Below are positions 1-6,483 of a stretch of DNA of 6,957 bases, one piece after another. A program made the position numbers and the translations under genes. Below the pieces are notes generated by a model, which was given only the letters and a program-made list of their open reading frames with translations, searched no databases and was not told the origin of the DNA. Source of the DNA: Thermococcus sp. (GTDB lineage Archaea > Methanobacteriota_B > Thermococci > Thermococcales > Thermococcaceae). Positions within the stretch are counted from its first letter, which is position 1; every line of letters starts with the position of its first letter. The stretch spans positions 1 to 6,957 of the forward strand of contig JAGHBN010000114.1 in NCBI GenBank assembly GCA_021160985.1, in the 5' to 3' direction.

Positions 1-836
1 ACTCGAGACCGTTGAGAATTGAGAGGAGTTCGAGCTTTGCCTGAGAAAGAGCGGTGGAAATATTAACTTCCTTCACAACCGGTGCGGTTGATTTTTGTGG
101 TTCCACCCGCTTCCCGCTGATCTCCGCCAGGAACTGCCTGAACTCTTCCAGTTCTGGCTCTACCTCGATGCCTGCGTTCCGGAGAACAATGAATGGGCCG
201 TCGGTCTCTTTGTGGAGGGCTCTCCCCACAATTTTTAATCGCTCTTCTGTTACCTCCGGGAGTAGCTTATCCATGATTTTGAACGTTTTGAGTAATGCTT
301 GCTCCATAACTTCTCTAGTTTTTTCTTCGTCGGTAGTTAGGTCATGCTTTTTTGCTTGGTACGCGATTGCCCTTGCTATGTCCTTATACTCTTTCTTCAT
401 TGCGTTGTAGTCCTTCTCCTCTGCGTACAGCGCACTCATAATTTTTTCTACTGCCCACCCCGGAGTCTCATTATGCACGCCTGTGTGATGGGCCAGTGCA
501 AGTGCCAGGAACGCGTGGATTATTGGATAATGTGTAGCAAGAATCTTTTGCTCTATGGGAGTATCGTAGTCAACGTATCTTTTTCTGTACTTTGTCTTTC
601 TCGTTACGTCCGGTACTTCGACTGCGGGGTTATGCTTCAGTATTTTTTACACGATTTTCGTCGCCGTCCGGATCTGCGCGCGCAAGTATCCTGTACAACC
701 CTTTTCCGTGCCGCATTACCCCAACTTGTACGGCTCTTCTGAGTCTTTCCGTTTCCTCATCTATCTTTTTCTCCTCTTTCTTCTTCCCTCCGAAGATGAA
801 CATCTCTACCAACGGCAGAAGCGACAACCTCACCAC
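1..836 (-). pseudogene. Frameshifted, partial gene for an unknown helix-rich protein (C-terminus beyond the window)
   Basis: Two minus-strand frames abut exactly. The first (836-630) begins GTG GTG AGG and reads 64 meaningful residues up to RVK. The second runs from ILKHNP (643) to position 2 without a stop, giving about 214 more residues. The switch falls in an A6 run (plus-strand T 643-648); removing one A restores a single frame of about 278 codons running off the left edge. An in-frame TAA at 842-840 limits the start to GTG 836 or 833, or ATG 803. The protein is charged and helix-rich. It has a hydrophobic stretch with clustered histidines (HAFLALALAHHTGVHNE) and, at 2-253, a C-terminal segment resembling the 157-aa protein at 3452-3925. 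Base composition is clearly AT-richer than fusA. I do not recognise the family. A sequencing error, a true pseudogene or slippage at the A run are all possible. Confidence 0.72.
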
Positions 837-1120
837 CCCTTAAACTTCACTTTCATGGGAGATAAGCCTTTCGAAATCCTCCAAATCCCGACCAAAAATC
901 CCTCGCCCCTCAGCTCCTCTTTCCCCTTACCGCTATTGGCAATTAGTCCACAGCGTTTCCCCAGCCTCCCAGACCCACGAACAAGCGGGATTACTGTTTG
1001 AGACTGTTGATCGAGCACAAATGCGAGCATAGTCCACAGCTTGCATGGGCACGAGAAGGGCACCTGATGGCCAAAAGGGCGAAGACGGAAGAATAGAAGA
1101 ATCCAGAGGGCGGAAAGCCC
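837..1120. other. Intergenic stretch between fusA and the broken gene
   Basis: This 284-bp gap contains the hairpin at the fusA stop and the putative promoter at 861-873. Short frames cross it, including one of 77 codons (1063-830, minus). That frame is rich in Cys and Trp, has no ribosome site and has no recognisable domain, so I do not call it a gene. I found no tRNA and no paired C/D boxes. Its end overlaps the GTG start of the next frame, so a short decayed gene cannot be ruled out. Confidence 0.5.
861..873 (-). promoter_or_regulatory. Probable BRE/TATA promoter for the broken left gene
   Basis: On the minus strand the sequence reads CGAAAGGCTTATC, a purine-rich BRE followed by a TATA-like CTTATC (866-861). 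Transcription starting about 25 bases further on would fall near 838-840, almost at the GTG codon at 836, so the message would be nearly leaderless. There is no convincing ribosome site in front of that codon, which fits. This is inferred from pattern and spacing only. Confidence 0.45.
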
Positions 1121-1122
1121 TC
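1106..1122 (-). terminator. Hairpin at the fusA stop codon, possible 3'-end signal
   Basis: A perfect 6-bp inverted repeat GAGGGC/GCCCTC with a 5-base loop overlaps the TGA stop of fusA. On the minus strand it is followed by a pyrimidine-rich stretch with short T runs (TTCTTCTATTCTTCC, then TTTT). Archaeal termination depends mainly on T tracts rather than hairpins, and these T runs are short, so the assignment is weak. Confidence 0.3.
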
Positions 1123-3319
1123 ACTGCTGTGGGCAGACGTCCTGCTCCTTCGGCGGGTTCGGGTCAAGACCCTTCCTCTGGCGTATCTGCCTGATGATGT
1201 TCGTGGCGAGCTCTCCCGGAACGCGCTTGAAGCCGGCGTGCTCGGTGCTCCAGAGGGCCCTTCCGCTGGTGGCACCACGGATGGCTCCGGCGAATCCGAA
1301 CATCTCGGCGACCGGGGCCTCCGCGATGATGATCATGACCTCGCCCTCCTGCCTCATGTCGATGAGCTGGCCGCGCCTCTGGTTGATCTCCCTGCTGACG
1401 GCACCCATGTACTCGTAGGGCACGTTGATGATGACCTTCTGGTAGGGCTCGTAGAGAACCGGACCCGCCTTCATGATTGCACACTGGATTGCACCCCTGA
1501 TGGCCGGGTAGATCTGGGCCGGACCGCGGTGGACGTTGTCCTCGTGGATCTTGGCATCGTGGAGCCTGACGATGACCTTCATGACGGGCTCCCTGGCGAG
1601 CGGGCCCTCGTCCATGGCCTGGTGGAATCCGTCGACGAGGAGGTCCATGACCTCGTTGAGGTACTGGATACCCTTGGTGTTGTCGAAGAACATGTTGCCG
1701 TTGTAAATATCAACGATGCCTTTGGCGACCTCGTAGTCCATGCCGAGCTCGGTGAGCTTCTTGGCGACCTCCTTCGGATTCTTCGGCCTGCCCTCTGGGA
1801 TGAAGCCCTCGCGGATGGCCTCGTATATCTCGTCCGGCATCGGCTCGACGGTGATGTAGAACCTGTTGTGCTTGTTCGGAGACTTTCCTTCGACTATCGG
1901 GCTCTGCTTGGTGACGCTCTCGCGGTAGACGACGATCGGCGGACTGACGTCGACGTCGAGCTTCCAGTCTTCCTTGAGCTTGACGAGCTTGACCTCAAGG
2001 TGGAGCTCACCCATGCCGCTGAGGAGGTGCTGGCCGGTCTCCTCGTCGATCTTGACGTGGAGCGTCGGATCCTCCTTGGCGAGCTGTCTGAGGGCCTCTA
2101 TGAGCTTCGGAAGGTCCTTGACGTTCTTGGCCTCGATAGCGACGGTAACGACCGGCTCGCTGGTGTAGTGGAGGGCCTCAAACGGCTCGATCTCCTCCTG
2201 GGCGACGGTCTCACCGGCCATAGCGTCCCTCAGACCGGTTACGGCGACGATGTTACCGGCGGGAACGGCCTCCATGTTAACCCTCTCGGGACCCATGTAG
2301 ATACCGACCTGCTGGATTCTGGCCTTCCTCTTCGCGCTGATGAGGTAGACCTCCTGGCCGGTCTTCACGGTACCGCTCCAGACACGGCCGGTGGCGACCT
2401 CACCGGCGTGCTTGTCGAGGATTATCTTGGTGACGACCATGACCATCTTGCCCTTAGGATCACAGCGGAGCATGGCCTGACCGACCTCGCTGTTAACGTC
2501 GCCCCTCCAGAGGTGCGGGATCCTGTACTTCTGGGCCTCGAGCGGGTTCGGGAGGTGCCTGACGACCATATCGAGAACCACGACGTGGAGCGGGGCCTTC
2601 TTCCTGAGGGTTTTCAAATCTCCAGCGTTGGTGAGCTCGACGATGTCCTTGAAGGAGACGCCGGTCTTCTTCATGTAGGGGACGCTGAGGGCCCAGTTGT
2701 AGTAAGCGCTACCGAAGGCAACGCTACCGTCCTCGACCTTGACGAGCCACTGGTTCTTGAACTCATCAGGGGCGTAGCGCTTGATGAGCCTGTTGACGTC
2801 GGTAATGATCTTGGCGAACCTCTGGAGGATGTCGTTCGGGCCGAGCTTGAGCTCCTTTATGAGCCTGTCAACCTTGTTGATGAAGAGAACCGGCTTGACG
2901 TACTCCCTCAGGGCCTGTCTGAGAACGGTCTCGGTCTGGGGCATAACTCCCTCAACGGCGTCGACGACTATAATCGCACCGTCAATGGCACGCATTGCCC
3001 TCGTAACGTCACCACCGAAGTCGACGTGACCCGGGGTGTCGATGAGGTTGATGAGGTAGTCGTTGCCCTCGTAGTTGTGGACCATCGAAACGTTGGCCGC
3101 GTTGATGGTGATTCCCCTCGCCTGCTCCTGCTCGTCGAAATCGAGGACGAGCTGCTTTCCGGCGAGCTCTTCGCTAATCATTCCCGCTCCGGCGAGCAGG
3201 TTGTCGCTCAGCGTCGTCTTACCGTGGTCAATATGAGCGGCAATACCCATGTTCCTGATCCTCTCGGGCTGGTTCATGAGCTCCTTAATCTTCGCAATCA
3301 TCTCTTCCCTTCTTCCCAT
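1121..3319 (-). CDS. fusA: Translation elongation factor 2 (aEF-2)
   Basis: This is the archaeal EF-2, the GTPase that drives translocation of tRNA and mRNA on the ribosome in the cytoplasm. The 732 residues match the usual archaeal length. GTPase motifs appear in order: AHIDHGKT (28-35, P-loop), RGITI (68-72, switch I), DTPGH (94-98), NKVD (148-151) and GSA (203-205). Later come the domain II-V regions, including SGMGELHLEV in domain III. His597, in HEDNVHRGPAQ, aligns with the histidine modified to diphthamide in eukaryotic and archaeal EF-2, the target of ADP-ribosylating toxins. Its codon is at 1531-1529. The ATG at 3319 is preceded by GGTGGTG with 5-base spacing, and a strong BRE/TATA lies further upstream. 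The gene is GC-rich with strong codon bias, as expected for high expression. It stands apart from the AT-richer genes on both sides. Confidence 0.98.
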   Translation of the reverse strand: MGRREEMIAKIKELMNQPERIRNMGIAAHIDHGKTTLSDNLLAGAGMISEELAGKQLVLDFDEQEQARGITINAANVSMVHNYEGNDYLINLIDTPGHVDFGGDVTRAMRAIDGAIIVVDAVEGVMPQTETVLRQALREYVKPVLFINKVDRLIKELKLGPNDILQRFAKIITDVNRLIKRYAPDEFKNQWLVKVEDGSVAFGSAYYNWALSVPYMKKTGVSFKDIVELTNAGDLKTLRKKAPLHVVVLDMVVRHLPNPLEAQKYRIPHLWRGDVNSEVGQAMLRCDPKGKMVMVVTKIILDKHAGEVATGRVWSGTVKTGQEVYLISAKRKARIQQVGIYMGPERVNMEAVPAGNIVAVTGLRDAMAGETVAQEEIEPFEALHYTSEPVVTVAIEAKNVKDLPKLIEALRQLAKEDPTLHVKIDEETGQHLLSGMGELHLEVKLVKLKEDWKLDVDVSPPIVVYRESVTKQSPIVEGKSPNKHNRFYITVEPMPDEIYEAIREGFIPEGRPKNPKEVAKKLTELGMDYEVAKGIVDIYNGNMFFDNTKGIQYLNEVMDLLVDGFHQAMDEGPLAREPVMKVIVRLHDAKIHEDNVHRGPAQIYPAIRGAIQCAIMKAGPVLYEPYQKVIINVPYEYMGAVSREINQRRGQLIDMRQEGEVMIIIAEAPVAEMFGFAGAIRGATSGRALWSTEHAGFKRVPGELATNIIRQIRQRKGLDPNPPKEQDVCPQQ

Positions 3320-3324
3320 TTACA

Positions 3325-3331
3325 CCACCTT
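3325..3331 (-). promoter_or_regulatory. fusA ribosome binding site
   Basis: GGTGGTG on the minus strand ends 5 bases before the ATG at 3319. The motif and spacing are typical of well-translated Thermococcales genes, and they support this start over the in-frame ATG six codons downstream. Confidence 0.7.
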
Positions 3332-3371
3332 CTAACCTGATGAGCTTGTCGCCTTAACTTAAAAAGTCCGG

Positions 3372-3387
3372 TTATAAAGCTTTTCCC
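3372..3387 (-). promoter_or_regulatory. fusA promoter, BRE plus TATA box
   Basis: The minus strand reads GGGAAAAGC directly followed by TTTATAA (TATA at 3378-3372). This matches the euryarchaeal BRE/TATA pattern very well. Transcription would start about 25 bases downstream, near 3350. That leaves a leader of about 30 bases that carries the ribosome site. Confidence 0.75.
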
Positions 3388-3423
3388 AATCGAGAAAGGG
3401 CCAGAGGGAAATGTACCCAAACT

Positions 3424-3438
3424 ACTTAAGGGTTTTGG
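3424..3438 (-). promoter_or_regulatory. Possible second, upstream promoter for fusA
   Basis: Just after the stop of the 157-aa gene the minus strand reads CCAAAACCCTTAAGTAG, which resembles a BRE followed by a weak TATA box. A start about 25 bases downstream would give a longer fusA leader of about 80 bases. It is weaker than the element at 3372-3387 and may be chance. Confidence 0.25.
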
Positions 3439-3451
3439 CAGAAGACGAAAG

Positions 3452-3925
3452 TCATCTGGCAAGGGCTTCGAGGAACTTCTCGGCGCGCTCAAAGTCCCCG
3501 TCCTTTAGGAACCTCTCGAGGGTCAGGTAGAGGCCGAGTATCTCGAGGTTTTCTCCCGGATTTGAGAGCAGTCCCTTCACCTTCGCTTCCAGTTCTCCCA
3601 GGGCCCCCTTCACGGCCTCTTCGGAGTAAGCGGCATATCTAAGGCCCTTCAGCATTCCAAGGAGCTCCCTTGCTTCGACGGCTGTCTTCTTGTTTTCACT
3701 TTTTCTGCTACTCTTCCTCGAAGCAGAACGACCGGAAGAGTGGGACTTTGTAGTTTTCTTCCTGGATATCATCTCCGATGGAGCGACTGCTTTCAACGCT
3801 TTCACGAATTCCTCGAATTCGGGTACGTTCCCTGCTTTTATGTGCTTGGTTGCTTTCTCTCCCCTTGCCTTTATCTCTGCTAGCCTCTCTGTGAGTGCGA
3901 TAGCGGCCCTTACAAAGCGATCCAT
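3452..3925 (-). CDS. Unknown 157-aa protein with a basic, serine-rich linker
   Basis: I do not recognise the family. Residues 1-50 and 81-157 look helical and charged. They are joined by a linker at about 54-80 made almost entirely of Ser, Lys, Arg and Thr, including SGRSASRKSSRKS. This is probably disordered, and its positive charge could suit nucleic-acid contact, which is inference only. The C-terminal helices (ENLEILGLYLTLERFLKDGDFERAEKFLEAL) resemble helical-repeat hairpins. The ATG at 3925 lies inside the preceding gene, overlapping it by 16 bases, with no clear ribosome site, so it is probably made by coupled translation. Two blocks, TERL...PEFEEF and TAVEARELLGMLKGL, resemble the broken gene at 1-836. 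Base composition is AT-richer than fusA. The reading frame is well supported; the function is unknown. Confidence 0.8.
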   Translation of the reverse strand: MDRFVRAAIALTERLAEIKARGEKATKHIKAGNVPEFEEFVKALKAVAPSEMISRKKTTKSHSSGRSASRKSSRKSENKKTAVEARELLGMLKGLRYAAYSEEAVKGALGELEAKVKGLLSNPGENLEILGLYLTLERFLKDGDFERAEKFLEALAR

Positions 3926-4503
3926 TTTCTTTCTTTGCTTTCTGGAAGGTGATCGTATTCCGTTTCGAGTATAAGCGCAATCGTCGGCGCTGCCTTTTTC
4001 AGTTCGTCAAAGGGGGGCAGAACTCTCGAATCTTTCCCTGTTTTCTCGAGGTCGGGGTGCCACACCCATTTTTTCTCAGTATTCTCGTCTCCTATTATTA
4101 CATTTACAATTTTCCAGCTCTTTCTGGCAGCCTGACTCGCTTTGCCTTCTTCCATCTCGTGGGCTAGTGGCAGTCCGAGTAGTTGGAACAGTATCGAGTA
4201 CTTTATGGCGTCCTCCCTTGATGGTGCATATGCGGTCTCTAACCATTCACCATTCTTTGTTATTTCTATCCCGTGAGTGTGTGTTTGTTCAAATACTTCT
4301 TCGAGGGCTTTCCGATCGGGGTTTATCCCCTGCTCTTTTAGAACTTCGATGAATTCTTTTACCTCTCCGTAAAGCGTGTCCTTTTTGCTGGTTTTCTCTG
4401 CATCATAAACTGGGATTTCCACAACCTCTTTGCCAAACCAGCCCTTCTTCCTTTCGATTCGCTCCTTCTTCTTGATCTTTCCCGTAAGATAGTACTTCAC
4501 CAC
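3910..4503 (-). CDS. Unknown 197-aa protein, first gene of a two-gene unit
   Basis: I do not recognise the family. The N-terminus is very basic (KIKKKERIERKKG, residues 9-21). It is followed by a helical region with QTHTHGIEITKNGEW (73-87), a hydrophobic helix SILFQLLGLPLAH (103-115), and a Trp/His/Pro-rich part around WVWHPDLEK (146-154). There is no signal peptide or clear membrane segment, so it is probably cytoplasmic. The GTG at 4503 follows GGGTGAG (4515-4509) with 5-base spacing, and a putative promoter lies at 4549-4564. The next gene overlaps its last 16 bases, so the two products may act together. The segment around LPLAH faintly resembles LALAH in the broken gene at 1-836. Composition is AT-rich (about 42% G+C around 4081-4140), which suggests a different history from fusA. 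Confidence 0.8.
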   Translation of the reverse strand: MVKYYLTGKIKKKERIERKKGWFGKEVVEIPVYDAEKTSKKDTLYGEVKEFIEVLKEQGINPDRKALEEVFEQTHTHGIEITKNGEWLETAYAPSREDAIKYSILFQLLGLPLAHEMEEGKASQAARKSWKIVNVIIGDENTEKKWVWHPDLEKTGKDSRVLPPFDELKKAAPTIALILETEYDHLPESKERKWIAL

Positions 4504-4508
4504 CGCTT

Positions 4509-4515
4509 CTCACCC
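4509..4515 (-). promoter_or_regulatory. Ribosome binding site of the 197-aa gene
   Basis: GGGTGAG on the minus strand ends 5 bases before the GTG at 4503. It decides this start over the second GTG at 4500, for which the spacing would be 8. Confidence 0.5.
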
Positions 4516-4548
4516 GGGAGGCTTATGATGCCCGTATGTGGCTCCCCG

Positions 4549-4564
4549 GTAAAAACACTTTCCC
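4549..4564 (-). promoter_or_regulatory. Probable promoter of the two-gene unknown unit
   Basis: Immediately after the stop of the HD-domain gene, the minus strand reads GGGAAAGTGTTTTTACC, a BRE-like purine run followed by a T-rich TATA-like box. Transcription would start near 4528, leaving a leader of about 25 bases that contains the ribosome site. The same T5 run could also help terminate the HD-gene transcript. Both roles are inferred. Confidence 0.4.
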
Positions 4565-5641
4565 TCATCCAATGAGCCCGGAAACAAAAGAACGGACGGC
4601 CTCCTTCACGTCCGCCCTCGCGTAGATCCCCCAGCGCCAGTGAGTGTCCTTCAGCTCGAAGAGCGAGCGGACCAAGGGAGAGACGTCGCTCAGCCTCTTC
4701 AGCTCCCCACCGACAAGAACGAAGGCGTTCTTCTCTTCGAACTTCGGTTTTGGCGGGTAATCGATGAGGACGAGATGTCCGAACTCGGCCTCAAGCTCCC
4801 GTCTAAGCTCGTCGAGGAGATCCTCCTCAAGGGGTTCGGCGCTCCAGACGACGCGCTTGTAGAGCCTCCGAGAGTCCACCGCGGTAATCAGCTCCCTCAC
4901 TTCCCTCCTCTCGCTCCTTCTAAGCCTCGCGACGAGGTCTATCTCGTCCATCCGGCGCATCTCCTCGAGCGGGATTCCCTCGAGTTCCACGGCCTTCGCC
5001 AGCATGGCACCGGCTATTCTCGCCGTGTGGTGGAAGTAAACAGTCGGGTACATCATTGCCCTCGCGAGGAGGAGGCTCTGCCCGGCGGTTATCCCCTTCT
5101 CGAGAAGAACGAGCTTTCCCTCCGTCCAGCGGAGGTTTCTTATAAGGCGTTCAAGGTCAACTATCCCGTAGGCGGCCCCCGTGTAGTAGGCATCGCGCAC
5201 GAGGTAGTCCATCCTGTCCGCATCTATGTCGCCGCTCACCACAGGGTGCTTCAAAAACCGCTCCATCTCACTCCGGGAATAGCGCTCCCCCAGGACTTCC
5301 CCGATCTCTCCGTGCCTTATAAGCCATCTCATGTTTTCCTCGTGTTTTGGATAGATGCCTTCAAGGGTGTGGCTGAACGGATAGTGGCCGAGGTCGTGGA
5401 GCAGGGCCGCGTAAATAACCCCTTCCTCAAGCTCGGGATTGTAACGCCTTATTTCCTTCGCGAGGTGAAACGTCCCAAGGGAGTGCTCGAAACGTGTGTG
5501 CCTCGCAGAGGGATAGGCGAGGAAAGCTAAGCCTAGCTGGGTTATCCTCCTCAGCCTCTGGAACTCCGGCGTGTCAACGAGCCGAACCGCGAAGTCGTCG
5601 AGCTCGATGTGCCCGTGTATGGGGTCGTGGACGAGCTTCAT
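4565..5641 (-). CDS. HD-domain phosphohydrolase, SAMHD1/dGTPase-like
   Basis: This is a metal-dependent HD-superfamily phosphohydrolase of the COG1078 type, related to SAMHD1 and bacterial dGTPases. Some relatives hydrolyse dNTPs; the substrate here is unproven. In the 358-residue form the conserved opening KLVHDPIHGHIEL is at 2-14. The metal-site residues are His53 in RFEHSLG, His82-Asp83 in LLHDLGHYPFSH, and an Asp of DIDADRMDY (138-146). YYTGAAYGI (152-160) is also family-typical. I chose the ATG at 5641 because the family motif begins there and a TATA-like box lies 30-37 bases upstream. A start 57 bases further up (5698) would overlap the ABC gene's stop as ATGA but has no ribosome site, and its extra residues (MMFRESDLLSF...) look non-conserved. 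It was probably a soluble cytoplasmic enzyme, with a role in nucleotide pool control as one option. Confidence 0.9.
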   Translation of the reverse strand: MKLVHDPIHGHIELDDFAVRLVDTPEFQRLRRITQLGLAFLAYPSARHTRFEHSLGTFHLAKEIRRYNPELEEGVIYAALLHDLGHYPFSHTLEGIYPKHEENMRWLIRHGEIGEVLGERYSRSEMERFLKHPVVSGDIDADRMDYLVRDAYYTGAAYGIVDLERLIRNLRWTEGKLVLLEKGITAGQSLLLARAMMYPTVYFHHTARIAGAMLAKAVELEGIPLEEMRRMDEIDLVARLRRSERREVRELITAVDSRRLYKRVVWSAEPLEEDLLDELRRELEAEFGHLVLIDYPPKPKFEEKNAFVLVGGELKRLSDVSPLVRSLFELKDTHWRWGIYARADVKEAVRSFVSGLIG

Positions 5642-5670
5642 GGTATCCCGATTAAAAAGACGAGAAAAAC

Positions 5671-5678
5671 TTAATAAA
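5671..5678 (-). promoter_or_regulatory. Possible TATA box for the HD-domain gene
   Basis: TTTATTAA on the minus strand lies about 34 bases before the ATG at 5641, so transcription would start near 5650 with a leader of about 9 bases. The purine-rich stretch before it (GGGAATCAGA) is only a loose BRE. It supports the shorter start of the HD gene. Confidence 0.4.
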
Positions 5679-5694
5679 TCTGATTCCCGAAACA

Positions 5695-6483
5695 TCATCT
5701 GGCAGGGGCTTCCACTTCAGGCGGTTCACCTCCGCTTGGAGCTTGCCGACCCTCCTGCCCAGCGGGGGAGGGGCTCTCCTGAGCCCCTTTCCCCTTTGAA
5801 CATCTGATCCTGGGTTTGAAGAGCCTCTCGACTTTTTCCTGAACTTCCTCTGCTTTCCCGCTCAGAACGAGCTTCCCGTTCCCAATGACAACCACCCAGT
5901 CCACCACTGGGAGAAGCGGCTCCCAGATGTGACTGATCACAACGAAGTTTGTCCTGCCCTTCATCTCCTCGATTATCTCGATGACTCTCTCCATGCTGTC
6001 GAAGTCTATGTTGGCGAGCGGCTCATCGAGGAATATAAGCTCAGGCTTCCCTACGAACGCCTGCGCGAGGCTCAGCCTCTTGAGCATTCCTGAGGAGTAT
6101 CCACTTATGCGCTTGTCAATAAACGGCATCACTTCAAAGAACTCCGCGGCTCGCTCCACTTCTTCTTCCCCGTATCCTCTGCTCTCCGCAAAGAGGGTCA
6201 ACCACTCCCTTCCCGTTACGAACTGGGGGAAGGCCGGTGGGTCGTAGGCTACGCCGAAGCGGCTCTTGACCTTCCAGTTGTTCCAGGGGGTCTCACCGAA
6301 CACCTTTATTTCCCCGGAGGTCGGGCGGTAAACGCCGGTGGCGAGCTTGAGGAACGTGCTCTTTCCGCCGCCGTTGGGGCCGAGGATGAGCGTCATCCCC
6401 TCGGGGATTTTAACCGTGACCCCATCAAGTGCGTGGATGCTTCCAAAAATCTTTTTGAGGTTGTTGGCCTCGATTACCGTCAC
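5695..6483 (-). CDS. ABC transporter ATP-binding protein
   Basis: This is a nucleotide-binding subunit that powers an ABC transporter at the inner face of the membrane. Counting from GTG 6492, Walker A is GPNGGGKST (38-46), the signature is YSSGMLKRL (132-140), Walker B is LIFLDEP (152-158) and the H-loop histidine is His188 in VVISH. The usual Q-loop glutamine seems absent (AYDPPAFPQ), as is common in ABC-2-type export ATPases. I prefer the GTG at 6483 (262 aa): GGAGGTG sits 6 bases before it, and it overlaps the previous gene's stop as GTGA. The alternative GTG at 6492 lies within the ribosome site. The substrate is unknown, and a permease gene must lie outside the window. The last 35 or so residues form a Pro/Glu/Gly-rich tail, unlike a normal NBD end. 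A different frame there reads as a plausible helix, so a frameshift is possible. Confidence 0.93.
   Translation of the reverse strand: MTVIEANNLKKIFGSIHALDGVTVKIPEGMTLILGPNGGGKSTFLKLATGVYRPTSGEIKVFGETPWNNWKVKSRFGVAYDPPAFPQFVTGREWLTLFAESRGYGEEEVERAAEFFEVMPFIDKRISGYSSGMLKRLSLAQAFVGKPELIFLDEPLANIDFDSMERVIEIIEEMKGRTNFVVISHIWEPLLPVVDWVVVIGNGKLVLSGKAEEVQEKVERLFKPRIRCSKGKGAQESPSPAGQEGRQAPSGGEPPEVEAPAR
5764..5793. repeat. Strong inverted repeat inside the 3' end of the ABC gene
   Basis: AGGGGCTC (5769-5776) and GAGCCCCT (5781-5788) pair perfectly across the four-base loop TCCT. Beyond them GGGGG (5764-5768) faces TTCCC (5789-5793), giving 13 pairs on the plus strand if two G-T wobbles are counted. 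In the minus-strand mRNA the wobbles become A-C mismatches, leaving an 8-bp core plus three outer G-C pairs. It lies in the odd tail of the ATPase. It may be an mRNA structure, a site of frameshifting, or a by-product of GC-rich low-complexity sequence. Confidence 0.6.

Noticed and set aside
830..1063. A 77-codon minus-strand frame between fusA and the broken gene
   Set aside because: Its composition is rich in Cys and Trp, there is no ribosome site, and it resembles no known domain. Its end overlapping the next start is suggestive but not enough.
1238..3340. A 700-codon open frame on the plus strand, antisense to fusA
   Set aside because: It is a shadow of fusA. Strong GC-biased third positions remove stops from the opposite strand. 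The translation is rich in Asp, Leu and Val with no domain, and fusA explains the sequence fully.
4521..4535. TATGATGC as a possible C box of a small guide RNA
   Set aside because: The last base of the C-box consensus is wrong, and I find no matching D, C' and D' boxes at the right distances.
4640..5530. A 296-codon plus-strand frame antisense to the HD-domain gene
   Set aside because: The minus-strand protein has all the HD-family motifs. The antisense product has no motif, no promoter and no ribosome site.
5641..5698. Longer N-terminus of the HD protein starting at 5698 with an ATGA overlap
   Set aside because: There is no ribosome site before 5698, the extra 19 residues do not resemble the family, and a TATA-like box lies within the stretch. 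It remains a possible alternative.
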